Shown piece by piece: positions 1 through 10,565 of a stretch of 64,000 nucleotides of DNA (positions are counted from its first letter, which is position 1; each line of letters begins with the position of its first letter). The notes beneath the pieces were generated by a model, which saw nothing but the letters and a program-made list of their open reading frames with translations, was not told the origin of the DNA and did not search any database. This DNA comes from Xyrauchen texanus. Taxonomy: Eukaryota; Chordata; Actinopteri; Cypriniformes; Catostomidae. The stretch lies in NCBI RefSeq assembly GCF_025860055.1, contig NC_068299.1:32397618-32461617 (forward strand), read 5' to 3'. A program made the position numbers and the translations under genes.

Positions 1-440
1 CCTTGAGGGTGGACGGGGACAGTCTCCTGTCCAGCCTCTCCTGTAGGAACAGAAGCACTGACCTAATCACGCATCTCTGCGGGTCTTCGGCTCGGGAAGA
101 ACACCAATCTGCGAACAAGCGCCACTTTAGGGCGTAAAGGTGCCTGGTAGAGGGGGCTCTGGCTTGGTTGATGGTATTCACAACGGTCGCCGGTAAGCCG
201 GCTAGCTCTTCCGCGTCCCGTCCAGGGACCAGACATGGAGGTTCCAGAGGTCTGGGCACGGGTGCCAGAGCGTGCCCCATCCCTGAGAGAGGAGGTCCTT
301 TCTCAGGGGAATTCGCCAGGGAGGAGCTGTCGTGAGGAGCCTGAGTTCCGAGAACCAAGTCCGAGTGGGCCAGTAGGGGGCCACCAACGTGACTTGCTCC
401 TCGTCCTCCCTGACCTTGCACAGCACCGGTGCAAGAAGGC
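1..440 (-). pseudogene. DIRS tyrosine recombinase, N-terminal part (copy A), truncated by window
   Basis: Downstream of RNase H the minus strand reads through a linker (WPTRTWFSELRLLTTAP, about 360-320) into LHVWSLDGTRKS, ending at a stop at 202-204. In the next frame the reading continues as ELAGLPATVVNTINQARAPS and onward (arginine-rich, leucine-rich helices), resembling the SAM-like core-binding N-domain of DIRS tyrosine recombinases. A one-base frameshift near 205-212 therefore separates linker and recombinase. The catalytic R-HxxR-Y domain would be left of base 1 and cannot be seen. Confidence 0.6.
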
Positions 441-2044
441 TCACTGGGGGAAATGCGTACTTGCGTAGCCCGAGGGCCAGCTGTGTGCCAGCGCATCTGT
501 CCCGAGGGGAGCCTCTGTTAGGGCGTACCAGAGCGGGCAGTGGGAGGTTTCCTGGGCGGCGAACAGGTCTACCTGGGCCTTGCCAAACCGTTCCCAAATC
601 AGCTGGACCGACTGGGGGTGAAGCCTCCACTCCCCGCCGGGCAGGCGTTGTCGTGATAGCGCGTCCACTATGACGTTGAGCTTGCCGGGGATGTGAGTGG
701 CACGCAGCGACTTGAGTCTCTGCTGGCACCATAGGAGGAGACGGTGGGCGAGTTGTGACGTGTGGCGGAAGCGTACACCGCCTTGGCGATTTATGTATGC
801 TACCACCGTGGTGCTGTCCAATATCACGAGGACATGTTTGTCCCGAACTAACGGGAGGAACTTCCTGAGAGCAAGAAGGACGGTCAGCAACTCCAGGCAA
901 TTGATGTGCCAACGCAGCGGGGCCCCTTTCCAATGGCCCGCTGCTGCGTGCCCGCTGTACATGGCACCCCACCCGGACCGGGAGGCGTCGGTTGTGACCA
1001 GAACGCGTCGGGACACCTGCTGCAGGGGCACTCCTGCCCGTAAAAAGCAGAGGTCTGTCCAGGGTCGGAGTGTTTTGAGGCAGGCGGGGGTGATCCTTAC
1101 CCGATGCGTGCCGTGGTGCCATGCTTGTCTTGGGACTTCGAGTCTGGAGCCAGTGCTGGAGTGGTCTCATATGCATCAACCCCAGCGCGCGACGCCGCGG
1201 AGGATGCCGTATGCCCCAGGAGCCTCTGGAAAAGTTTTAGAGGGACCACTGTGCCTGGCTTGAGGGAAGCGTGGCAGTCCAGCACCGACTGAGCACGCTC
1301 GCTCGTGAGACGTGCTGTCATTGAGACTGAGTCTAACTCCAACCCGAGAAAAGAGATGCTCTGAACCGGAGTGAGCTTGCTCTTTTCCCAGTTGACCTGA
1401 AGCCCCAAAGAGCTGAGGTGCCGGAGCACCTGGTCTCTGCGGATGCCGGCTACTTGTAGCGGGGCAAGTGCCGCCTCTGCGACCTTCGTGAAGACGCAAG
1501 GGGACAGAGACAGGCCAAAGGGGAGGACTTTGTACTGAAACGCCTGGCCGTCGAACGCGAACCGTAAGAAGGGTCGGTGTCGTGGCACAATTGAGACGTG
1601 GAAGTACGCGTCCTTCAGGTCTACCGCTGCGAACCAATCTAGATGCTGAACGCCAGCCAGAATATTTCTCTGCGTGAGCATTTTGAACGGGAGTTTTAAC
1701 AAGGCCCGATTGAAAACCGCCGGTCCAGGACTGGTCGTAAGCCGCCGCCTTTCTTGGGTACAATGAAGTAAGGGCTGTAGAAACCCTTCCTCATTTCGGT
1801 TGGAGGGACGGGCTCTACCACACCCTTGGCAAACTGAATTGCATAACCGAGTGGAATGGTCCGGTGCAGCCAGCGTGATGCATTGGGGAGCAAAAGCCAC
1901 GCTTCCCAGCTCTGCGCTAGGGGCACCAAAGGGACGAGTATTTTGGACGTACCCCGACGGGGCCTCGCAGCGGGGCGGAACAGGTAATGCAGCGTCGGGC
2001 GGCTTCGTTGCATCCCGAGGCTGAGGTGCTGAGAATAGACTCAA
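441..2044 (-). pseudogene. DIRS reverse transcriptase-RNase H, catalytic motif deleted (copy A)
   Basis: The fingers and palm start are clear between 1763 and 1440 (WFAAVDLKDAYFHVSI, then FQYKVLPFGLSLSP). The frame then passes from EAALAPLQVAGI straight to QVLRHLSSLGLQVNWEKSKL, so the segment that should hold the YLDD catalytic block is missing; the second DIRS copy keeps it. RNase H follows at 1031-441 in another frame (TTDASRSGWGAMYSG, HINCLELL, ILDSTTVVAYINRQGG). The active-site deletion and at least two frame changes make this a pseudogene. The shift to the next frame, which leads into the recombinase, lies near 441-460. Confidence 0.82.
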
Positions 2045-2049
2045 AGCAC

Positions 2050-3267
2050 TTACCTTGCTCCGCGCACCCGGCAGGGGGCGGGTTCCTGACTGAGGAGGAG
2101 GTCTGATGCTGGCGTCCTCTGGCCCGTAGCAGCAGGTCTGCGGCGGGGCATCATGTAAGAGATGGCCTCCGTCTGCTTCTCCACCGCGGAGAACTGTTGG
2201 GCGAAGTCCTCGACGGTGTCGCCGAAAAGGCCAATCTGGGAGGCAGGTGCGTCCAGGAAGCGTTTCTTATCAGCCTCACGCATCTCGACCAGATTGAGCC
2301 AAAGATGGCGTTCCTGGACCACTAGGGTGGCCATTGCCTGTCCGAGTGCCTGCGCTGTGGCCTTCATCGCTCTCAAGGCGAGGTCGGTCGCTGAGCGCAG
2401 TTCCTGCAGCACATCAGGATCAGGTCCACCCCCGTGCATGTTGAGTGCTTTGGCCTGGTGGACTTGCAGGAGGGCCATCGCATGCAGGGCGGAGGCAGCG
2501 CGTCCAGCCGCACTGTAGGCCTTCGCGTTGAGCGAGGATGTTGTCCTACAGGGCTTGGATGGGAGTACGGGGCGGCCCCGCCAGGCGGTAGGACTACCGG
2601 GGCATAGATGGTACGCAACTGCCCTATCGACCTGGGGAATCGCCCCGTATCCGTGGCGCTCTCCGCCGTCGAGGGTGGTGAGAGTGGAGCGGGTGGCACC
2701 TAGACGAGTGGAGAGCGGGGCTCTCCACGTAGACGTCAGCTCATCATGCACCTCCGGGACGAAAGGAACCGGGGGGATGCGAGGCCGCGAACGGCAGTCC
2801 AGGGGAGTCCTCGGCACCAGACGCCGCACTCTCCGATGCAGCGGCGAGCTCATCTGCTTCGGACTCGGGAGGATAGACAGCCAGGCCGTGAGGCGAGCTG
2901 CTATCGCCGCGAGCGTAGACGGAAACCATCGAGCGTGTCGGGAACGGGAGGTTCGCGGGGGGTTACCCGGCGAAACTGCACCCGCTGCCGCCCCCAAATC
3001 GCCCCCAGCGCCAACCGCAACGTCCTCAATCCCGTGGGAAGAAGGAGCAATGCGGGGTGCAGCTGGGGTGGCTTGCTTTCTGTTGAAAGCAAGCCGCGAC
3101 CGCAACGTGGTCATGGTCATGGTCATGTTCTCGCAGTGAGAACATGAACCATCCACAAACGCCGCCTCGGTGTGATCGCGGCCCAAACACACGAGACAGC
3201 GCCTGTGGCCGTCTGAAGCGGAAAGCACTCTACCGCATCCAGGAACGATACAGGGGCGGAAAGGCAT
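2050..3267 (-). CDS. DIRS gag-like protein (copy A)
   Basis: A 405-codon open frame, the best-preserved part of this element. Residues 1-50 carry a Cys/His cluster (C5, C11, then GHRRC, CLGRDH, CSHC) typical of the N-terminus of fish DIRS gag proteins. The centre is basic and serine/proline rich. The C-terminal third is alanine-rich and helical, with the conserved stretch around LVEMREADKKRFLDAP and a tail near PRRRPAATGQRTP. The protein should package the element RNA. It lies directly upstream of the RT region in element orientation, ending 6 nt before that frame opens, and it is uninterrupted although the downstream genes are broken. Family assignment comes from recognition and order; no search was run. 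Confidence 0.75.
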   Translation of the reverse strand: MPFRPCIVPGCGRVLSASDGHRRCLVCLGRDHTEAAFVDGSCSHCENMTMTMTTLRSRLAFNRKQATPAAPRIAPSSHGIEDVAVGAGGDLGAAAGAVSPGNPPRTSRSRHARWFPSTLAAIAARLTAWLSILPSPKQMSSPLHRRVRRLVPRTPLDCRSRPRIPPVPFVPEVHDELTSTWRAPLSTRLGATRSTLTTLDGGERHGYGAIPQVDRAVAYHLCPGSPTAWRGRPVLPSKPCRTTSSLNAKAYSAAGRAASALHAMALLQVHQAKALNMHGGGPDPDVLQELRSATDLALRAMKATAQALGQAMATLVVQERHLWLNLVEMREADKKRFLDAPASQIGLFGDTVEDFAQQFSAVEKQTEAISYMMPRRRPAATGQRTPASDLLLSQEPAPCRVRGAR

Positions 3268-3739
3268 CTTGAAAAAGACGCGTCCTTAAAAGGACGTTCA
3301 ACGCCGCTGTGTTTGCTCTTTTAGAGAAATTACTCTTTTAATAGAAATGTACTCTTTTAATACACAGTGTGTGTGTGTGTGTCTGCGCTGTCGAAGCTCA
3401 GGGGCAACAATGCACGCCGTGCAATGTGAAGGAGAAAGCCGCTGTTGTCGCCGTCAAGATCCAACAGCATGCAGATCGTCAGAGGAAACAGGAACGTTTA
3501 TAGTGGTGTGTAACTCGCAGTAAACTGCAGACAGACCATCGGCTCCGAAGAAATTTTCTGAATGAACTCCCGTATTTGCGCCACTTAAATACCCGTATGT
3601 CCGGGGGCCGGACATGCAAATACTGGCTGCCAACTCTCATTGGCCTTTTTTCATAGATCAGAGGTGGATATCGGCGCTCAAGAGAAACCCCTAGTGTCGC
3701 TTCTCCGACACAACGTGGAGAGTGCGACAGAAGGGGAAC
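3268..3739 (-). repeat. DIRS copy A 5' terminal region
   Basis: Non-coding segment between the gag start and the outer edge of the element. It contains a short GT run (3366-3382), a G+C-rich part and an imperfect palindrome around the paired motifs TGTCGCTTCTCCGACA and GTGCGACAGAAGGGG (3692-3736). The edge is placed at AAC 3737-3739, where AT-rich unrelated DNA begins. The partner inverted repeat is outside the window, so the boundary is inferred. Confidence 0.5.
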
Positions 3740-4490
3740 TTGGTTATCCAGAAAATATATACATTCTATTATTATAAAACAATAGTGCATCAAAATGACA
3801 GTTGTGATGGAATCAATGAACATCAATACTGAATTGTGTCAACATATTTATAATGTACAGCCTATTATATAAATAGCAACTGTCCTCATCCATCAAATAT
3901 AATACAGTATCAAAGTCTGTAGAAAAACAATCATAACTGTGTCATTTTAATTATGCTAGCATGATGCCGGTGAATCACGTTCAGTCTCTTTGTACATTAC
4001 GTCACAAGCGCGAGCACAAGAAAAGGTAGCTGGCTGCCGTTCACTAAACAGCAACAGGTATCATCAATAACAAGGGTTTCTGAATCTTACATACTGCACC
4101 TTTAACGCAGCATAAAAGTAATCCATATGTCATCAGTGGTTAAATCCATTTCTTCAGAAGAGATATGATAAGTGTGAGTTAGAAACAGATCAATATTTAA
4201 GTCCATTTTTACTATAAATCACTTTCTTTTGTTTTTTGGCGATTTACATTCTTAGTGCATATCGCCACCTTCTGGGCTAATTCATAGTAAAAAAGGACTT
4301 CAATTTTGATCTGTTTCTTAACACACCTAGCATATGACTTCCGAAGACATGGATTAAACCACTGGAGTTGTGTTATTGTTCTAAAAATCTTTGTGTTCTG
4401 CAGAAGAATGACATACACATCTGGGATGGGATGAGGGTGAGTAAATTAAGAGAAAATTCTCATTTTCAATTGATCTATCCCTTTAAAGCT
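3740..4490. repeat. AT-rich intergenic DNA with a dispersed DNA-repeat end at about 4212-4490
   Basis: No coding feature is seen. The segment 4212-4490 ends in the motif series GACATACACATCTGGGATGG, GAGGGTGAGTAAATT, ATCTATCCCTTTAA, a repeat end found very widely in cyprinid DNA. Similar pieces recur here near 13920-13990, 15600-15750 and 53690-53730. This is probably a non-autonomous DNA transposon. Confidence 0.45.
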
Positions 4491-4556
4491 TTTGTGTAAT
4501 ATTTTTTTGCAATTGAATATGCATATGGGAGTACATGAATTCTCTCTTCTGCGTCC

Positions 4557-5221
4557 TTATGATGGGGAGCAGATATCAACGGACCTGGCATCACCTCCCC
4601 AGCCATAGCGTCGCACGCCACACCACAACCCACTTTGCAGGACACATCCACACATATTACCCTCAATCATTTTTTTAAAACCAGGCCAATTGTTTCCCAT
4701 AATTAGTGGATGAGTGAGGCGGGAATTAACCACAGCCTTGACTCTTTGCCTTTTTCCCTTGAATCTTATCTCAATAGTAACCACCAGATACTTGTGATTG
4801 TCACCATGCACACACCTCACACTCACCCGTTTATTATTATTCAACGCCCCACGTTGCACCATGTGATGGTGGATAGAGGTTTGAGAACAAACCGAATACA
4901 CCAAAGCTTAATGTGTATCCCCCTTTACTCCTATCAGTATCTGCCCGATTGGGGGGCTACCTGCGGAGCATCAGGGATCTGGATCAGTGTCCTCACCTCC
5001 ATCACCGGACATCGATCCTGGCAGTGCCCAGCTTCCCCGCTGCTTCGACAGGCCAGCCCAGGCTTCCCCACCACACTCATAGGGGTGGTCTTGCCAACCT
5101 GGGGAGGAGAGTGGAGGGAGACAGGGGGAGCAGGAGGAATAGAAAAGGGGAGGGGTCCCCTGAACCGGGGAAGGGTTAGGGCGGAGCCAAAACAGGGAGG
5201 AACTGGGGGGGAATGAGTCAC
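4557..5221 (-). pseudogene. Ty3/gypsy gag-pol fragment (zinc knuckle and protease region)
   Basis: On the minus strand the 5221-4934 frame contains CRSSGEAGHCQDRC, a nucleocapsid zinc knuckle in which the second cysteine of the CCHC pattern is now serine, followed by EVRTLIQIPDAPQVAP. A frame change then leads to 4904-4557 with VSVRCVHGDNHKY, VTIEIRFKGKRQRVKAVVNS and RLTHPLIMGNNWPGF, the layout of the protease region in fish Ty3/gypsy polyproteins. No RT or integrase adjoins it. It is an inactive fragment; its relation to the plus-strand gypsy debris at 6.3-9.2 kb is unclear. Confidence 0.6.
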
Positions 5222-6340
5222 AGTGGGTGGAGAGAGAGAAGAGAGATAATAAAAGATACTGCTTCGTTGCCTCGTTGAAATGCCACCATTTAGTCCTCTG
5301 CCAGCTGAACGGCCTCAGGGTTATCAGGATATCATCACAACCCAGGTGACGAGCCTAACCACTCTCCCTCTCCCGCAGACAGACACATGACCACGCCCCC
5401 CCATGCCACAGACTATTAATGTATTAACAATGTGGAGACAACAATTTATAGATTATGAATTAACTATAAACAAATAGCTTACAAATGATTTAGAAGTACT
5501 TTATTAATGTATACTTATATACTTAGGTGTTTTTTGGTAGTATAGAATTAACTTAACTATTTAAAGGTAACTAGATGCAAATAGACTTAACTAACTTAAT
5601 AATTTCTACTTAATAATTTCAATTGAATGTGCTCATTCTGGTCATACAATAACATATCTTACCTTAAATAAAGAAGATGATAACTGATTCAATCATTAAA
5701 TTATCTAAATTCTCCACCGAAATGCATATATACTTGTACTTCAGTTGCACATGCACAAGCAGAATGAAATAGCATGAATGTTGTATAACGAAACAAATGT
5801 AACTCTTGTGCATCAAAAGGTATTTACAGAGGCAAATAATTAATTGCATATTTTTTTGAATTAAAAAGGTATTTACTGTTTTCATAAATGGAAACTGACA
5901 AGAGTTATAAAACTATCACTTTATTTGCAGATTAAAATGAGATACAGTAATTAAGGTTATTGAGTTTATACAGTTTTCTTTGGTAATTCAAATTATAAGC
6001 AGTAAATTATAAATATTATCATATTAATTATTCATAGCAGTGTATGTTTTACATAATGTTCTGTTACATGAGTGCCAAATTAGTTATTCCTTTACACACT
6101 TGCGTGCCCCATGTCACCGTGTGCATGCACAGAAAGAAAACCTGTGATGTGCTTCATTAGAGATAAAGTGCCATTGGTGAAGCATCGCATCAGAGTTGTT
6201 CCTTCTCTCATTATTATCCTTTTTCAAGAGTACTAGAGTTTTGGAGGCACTGCTGGGATATGTTGGGCAGTTCATCTCCATGATCGGCAGATCCCGCCTA
6301 GTAACATTCGTCCCTCAACTACCCAGATGAGCAGCAGTGT
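5222..6340. other. Intergenic DNA, nothing recognised
   Basis: The first 180 bases are G+C-richer and may be the tail of the neighbouring gypsy fragment. From 5400 the sequence is strongly AT-rich with no credible ORF, RNA gene or clear repeat structure. Confidence 0.4.
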
Positions 6341-7267
6341 GAGGCAGCAGAGTGAAGTTGCAAGAAAGAGCTGATTGAGCAGTGCATGCACTTGATGTAC
6401 AGTGACTATCAGAGGCAGCTAAGTCAAGTCAGTGAGGTAAATGTCCACTTCCAATACCATGTTTAATACTGCAGTCAAAGATGGATGTGCTTCAATGCCT
6501 TCAAGAGGAAATGGGTGAAAGACTACGCACAATACCATGAGAAAAGCTCATAGAGCTCAGTCATTTTCTAAATCTCTGCAGAGGTTATAGCAAACGTCAC
6601 ACAACTGTCCTTAGTAAACCTTCTCAGTAACCATCTATTAAGAAGTGAATTAGAGGAGCTAGAGGACGGAGGCATGGGTGAACTTCTGAGCATCAATGAG
6701 AAATTAAATGAGGTGATGATGACAAATGCTAATGTGACTGATCCAAGAACAGAGTTAAGGCAAGCTGAAGAAGAAATTAATATAGTCTAAAGACCATTGA
6801 GAAGAATTGAGATTGCAACTGAATAATTTTCCGCCATGAACATAAGTCCTGCTGTCTCAAAAGTATGGCAATAAGACAAGAAGCAACATACAGTACACTG
6901 GTTGGTCCTCCGCCCCCATCGCAGAGACAAACCACATCAGTAATATGGTACAAAGACTTCAAAATCTCAGGTCTTATTGGTGAGCCTGGTCAGACAGACA
7001 GATTGTAATTTTCAAGCCTTGCGCATCAAATAGAAAATGGACTGAATAAAGGCTACCCTGAGCAAGAAGTCATAGTTTCAGTCATTATGCCCATCATACC
7101 GGCACTTCAGTTGCATAGTTATCTTTAGGGGAAAGCATGTCTGACACTTCCAACATTGAGACGAATACTCCACTCTCACTATCAAAAGAGAAATGCTACT
7201 GAACTGTACAAGCAGCTCACTATTGAGACCCAGGACACTAAAGAAACACCACAAAGCTTTCTGATAT

Positions 7268-7552
7268 ATGTTATTGATCTCAGACAGAAAATTCAGTTTG
7301 CTTTATGATCCAGCTCTAATACAAAATATGTTCCTACAAACAGTGCTGACTGGTTTACAGAATGACCATGTTCAGAGAGACCTCCAGCCATACCTGTCCG
7401 ATGCCACAATTTCAGATGAAGTGCTATTGGCGAAATTAAATGTTGCTTGTTCTTATGAGTCTGAAAGGCAAAACAAATGGAAATTCGAATACAGTGCTGC
7501 TGTTAATCCCGCACAGTTAATCAAACCAAAAATGCCAACCAAAACAGCCTAA
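7268..7552 (+). pseudogene. Ty3/gypsy gag capsid fragment
   Basis: The open frame contains LYDPALIQNMFLQTVLTGLQ, then a DLQPYLSDATISDEVLLAKL-type helix series, the C-terminal half of a retrotransposon capsid domain. The preceding 200 bases read in other frames as capsid-like helices (for example TLPTLRR and ELYKQLTIE), so the domain is broken by frameshifts. The following stretch is rich in glutamine and serine. No CCHC knuckle was found in this copy. Confidence 0.55.
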
Positions 7553-7904
7553 ATTTGACTTGATACCACAACTAAAAAGTCTCAGTAAGGATATAATGCA
7601 AATTAAAGAAACCATCCATCAACCTCACCAGCTCACCAGCCACTGCAGGACTTCTCGCAATGTTACCAGCCAACTTCAAAGTGGAGCAAAGAGCCACAGC
7701 ACCAAACCTGGGACTAGGCCAAGCCACAAATAAACAACAGCTATATCTGCATCAGTCCCACCATCTCAAATCACAACAGAGTGCAGTTCTGCAACAGCAG
7801 TATGCAGTATCACATCCTCACAGTCTACAGCCATGTTCAATGCCCTTACAACAGCCTCAGCATCATCCAGCATCAAAACAGTATGCAACTCATTGTAATA
7901 AGTA

Positions 7905-8140
7905 AAGGTCGGCCCTGGAGGAGGCAGGAACCGGCTGAACCATCAAAATAATGTTTAATGAAAACTTAAAAAGACACAAACATAAACACACACGGCGGCT
8001 GCGTGTGGCACGCTCTCTCCCAAACTGCCACATCCGGCTCAGCTTTATCCCTCTCCTCAGCTGATCAACCCGATTGGGGGCCGGGCCGTGCGCACTCACG
8101 GCCCGGCCCCGCCCTCTTCATCACACTCCTCCCTCCTTTG
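7905..8140 (-). repeat. LTR-like segment of a gypsy family (copy a)
   Basis: On the minus strand it starts with GTGATGAAGAGGGCGGGGCC, contains a TATA-like GGGATAAAGC and a late AT-rich part, and ends in GGTTCCTGCCTCCTCC. A related segment lies at 10335-10565 and a partial one at 30065-30200. The shape (G+C-rich U3-like start, AT-rich end) suggests solo or fragmentary LTRs. Exact ends and target-site duplications were not resolved. Confidence 0.5.
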
Positions 8141-8169
8141 CCTCAGGTAATGGAACCCCCGGCATGATG

Positions 8170-8400
8170 TACACTCTGGGGGTTGACACTCTGGCCTGCC
8201 ACAGAAAAACATCTCAGAGCACACAGCTTGTATTGCCAGCAAAATTTAAGAATACTGTTCTAAAAGAACTGCATGACAAGATGGGACATCAGGGTGTTGA
8301 CCCCACCACAAGCTGATCAGAGATCACTTCTTCTGGCCTTACATGCATAGAGATATAGAACATCATGCTCTGTGAGCCTGCTCCTGCATTTAACAAAAGA
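8170..8400 (+). pseudogene. Ty3/gypsy integrase zinc-binding (HHCC) fragment
   Basis: The frame reads LPAKFKNTVLKELHDKMGHQ and continues into a segment with FFWPYMHRDIEHH, the typical H-x3-H portion of an integrase N-terminal domain; the C-x2-C pair follows in part (ACSC) after a stop. Catalytic-core remnants may follow to about 8680 but are heavily broken. Confidence 0.62.
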
Positions 8401-8779
8401 AATCATGCCGAGAGACAAGAGCATGCCTAAAGAGCAACGACCCGCCCGTTCGACCACTTCACAAGATTCACCCAGGCCTATGCAACAACCTCAAAATCTG
8501 GAAAAACAGTGGCTGACTGACGCTTCAATTATTTCACACTGAAGTTTGTGTTCCCATAAATGCACCATGACCAAGGTGGTGCATTTGAAAATCAGCTATT
8601 AACACAACACCAAATGTATGGTGGCATCACCAGTTCAAGGACCACCCTGAAGGAAATGGGCAGGTGGAAAGATATAACTGAACATTGTTGCAAATGCTGA
8701 AAACCCTGACAGAGAAACAGAAATCAAACTGGAAATAGTCACTGAACCGGCCCCGCCCTCCTCCTCATCACAAGGAAGT

Positions 8780-9185
8780 CACAAGTTAATCAATGCCTAC
8801 AGCTGTTCCAAGTGTGAAGTTACCAGTTTCCCACCTTACTACCTCTCATTTGGTCATTCTCCAAGACTCCCCATCGATGCACTCTTCAGGGTCAATTCAG
8901 ATAACAGTTCTTTTAGTCAAAGTGAATACATGGAAAAGTGGAAAAAAATGCAAGAGGCCCAAGAGATCACCAGAAAACATGTAAAAAAAGTAGTTCCAGG
9001 AAGCAGAGTCCTTGCAAAGAACCTGACCCCAAGAGGAGGACCTGGAAAACTCAGGAATTATTGGGAGACCAAGACCACATTGTTGCACGCCAAGTTGCTG
9101 ATGATGTTCCAATTTATGAAGTGAAGCCTGAGCAGGGTAAAAGGAGATCAAGAGTGTTGCATCGTAATCTTCTCTTACTATGTGC
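8780..9185 (+). pseudogene. Ty3/gypsy integrase C-terminal fragment
   Basis: Two overlapping frames carry EKWKKMQEAQEITRKHVKK, VVPGSRVLAKNLTPRGGPGK and, after a frame change, HIVARQVADDVPIYEVKPEQ, ending near RRSRVLHRNLL. This matches the post-core linker and GPY/F-type tail of gypsy integrases. Stops and at least one frameshift make it inactive. Confidence 0.58.
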
Positions 9186-9220
9186 TTATATAAACAGCAC
9201 CACAATACAAACAATTTGAC

Positions 9221-9943
9221 AATGGACTCAACATGAGGAGAGTTTATATAGGATGTAATTGGGAGAGCAGGTGCCACAAACTCAACATGGCACCTGTAAG
9301 ACAAAATAGAGTGTAAGAGACAAGGCAAACACAGGAAAAAACTCAGACAAGACAAACAGATAGTCAGGGGAGGCACAGTCAGGTCAGACTGTGACAGAGA
9401 TCTCCCAAATAACATCACACAAAACAACAATTTGCAACAAAACAGCAGAGTACTACAACAAAGCTAAAACCTCAATGAATTCTTAATAACAACTATTTAA
9501 ATGCCCTAATGTGTTCACAAGGCACAAGTTCCCAATGGGCTCAATAACATGTCTCGTACAATACTTATATATATGTTATATGCTACAATCCCTTGTACAT
9601 TTGCTCCTCTTTGTCCTGTTGTGGCAATGTGGGGTAGTTTTGATTGACCAGAAAGTTAGTTGGTTATTTGTGTTTCTGCTGGATGAAGTACACCTTTCGG
9701 TTGGATAAAAGTCACCTCTGGGTTCACACATTCACACAGCAACAGAATATGGTTGTCAGTCCTGTTTGGAGTGCTAAAGAATGTTTTGTTTAAACACAGT
9801 TCAGTTAGCTTTGAGAGTGACAACCATCAGTATTCTATAATTGAGGTGACTTAAATGTAATTTTGAGATTGACTTTGGTTGATATGTCCAGTATGAATGG
9901 AACTAGAGTCGACAATTAGTTGACTGCCGTGCCATTGGGACCA
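9221..9943. other. Intergenic DNA, nothing recognised
   Basis: AT-rich DNA with scattered stops on all frames. No confident repeat or gene seen. Confidence 0.4.
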
Positions 9944-10291
9944 ACTTTATATTAGGTGGCCTTAACTACTATGTACTTAACCATTTGATACAATGTACGT
10001 ATTATGTACATACATGTTGTTGCATTGTATTTACATTTAAAGTACTTGCATTACTTACATTTGTAGTTACACTGTTAACTTTACCCTTAACCCAACCATT
10101 ACCCTAAAACCTAACTCAAACCCCTAATCCTAAACCTAACCCTACCCTTACTTCTAAACCTACCCGTACCTCAACCTCATTAGCAGCAATTGTGGGAATT
10201 TTGCAGATCAACATGTAGTCACACAGTAAATACATAGTCTTGTATGTATTTAATGTTAGTACATAGTTGTTAAGGCCACCTAATATAAAGT
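9944..10291. mobile_element. MITE with perfect 23-bp terminal inverted repeats
   Basis: The left end (9944-9966) begins ACTTTATATTAGGTGGCCTT, and the right end (10269-10291) is its exact reverse complement over 23 bases. The 348-bp element has no coding capacity. Its centre (about 10080-10165) is a run of CCTAACCC-like variants that imitates degenerate telomere repeat. I could not confirm a target-site duplication, so the superfamily is open. Confidence 0.8.
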
Positions 10292-10334
10292 GTGACACGT
10301 CATTGATATACATATAGCAGTGTAAAGGGATTAA

Positions 10335-10565
10335 GGGATAGGAGGAGGCAAGAACTGGCTTGACGATATAAATAATAGTTTTAATATAAAACTGAACCAA
10401 AAGACACAAACACACAGATATGACAGACAGCTGCCCATAAATGCTCTCTCTACGTTGCACCACCGTCCGCAGTCGGGCTTTATCCCTCTCGGAGGCTTGA
10501 TTAGCCTGATAAAAAGGGCTGGGTGTGTAGAATCACAACCTGGCCCTGCCCTCCGCCCTGTCACA
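10335..10565 (-). repeat. LTR-like segment of a gypsy family (copy b)
   Basis: On the minus strand it runs from TGTGACAGGGCGGAGGGCAG through a GGGATAAAGCCC motif to GTTCTTGCCTCCTCCTATCC. It matches the segment at 7905-8140 in order and motifs, with no gag or pol next to it, as expected of a solo LTR or LTR fragment. Confidence 0.5.

Larger units (their letters stand above)
1..3739 (-). mobile_element. DIRS-type tyrosine-recombinase retrotransposon (copy A), cut by left window edge
   Basis: Read on the minus strand, the order is terminal region (3739-3268), gag-like ORF (3267-2050), reverse transcriptase and RNase H (about 2044-441), then the N-terminal part of a tyrosine recombinase running off the window at base 1. 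That order, with a recombinase instead of an integrase and no LTRs, is diagnostic of the DIRS group. The outer end near 3739 finishes in AAC, as does the junction of the second DIRS copy. The recombinase catalytic domain, internal complementary region and far inverted repeat must lie left of the window. The copy is dead: its RT has lost the catalytic block and there are several frameshifts. Confidence 0.88.
6360..9220 (+). mobile_element. Decayed Ty3/gypsy-type retrotransposon
   Basis: Plus-strand remnants in the right order: capsid-like gag (about 7070-7552), a glutamine-rich segment (7660-7905), an integrase zinc-binding domain (about 8205-8400) and an integrase C-terminal region (about 8840-9180). 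Protease, RT and RNase H are missing. The place where they should be is occupied by an LTR-like segment (about 7905-8140). Multiple stops and frameshifts are present in every domain. Confidence 0.62.

Noticed and set aside
202..1263. Plus-strand frames overlapping DIRS copy A (for example 697-1263)
   Set aside because: Antisense to RT-RNase H, without protein family features.
7660..7905. Glutamine-rich 81-codon plus-strand frame as a host gene
   Set aside because: It lies directly behind a gypsy gag fragment and fits a gag C-terminal spacer; no splice or conservation evidence.
10080..10165. Telomere-like CCCTAA variants
   Set aside because: Irregular and enclosed by the 23-bp inverted ends of a MITE; not an interstitial telomere array of any length.
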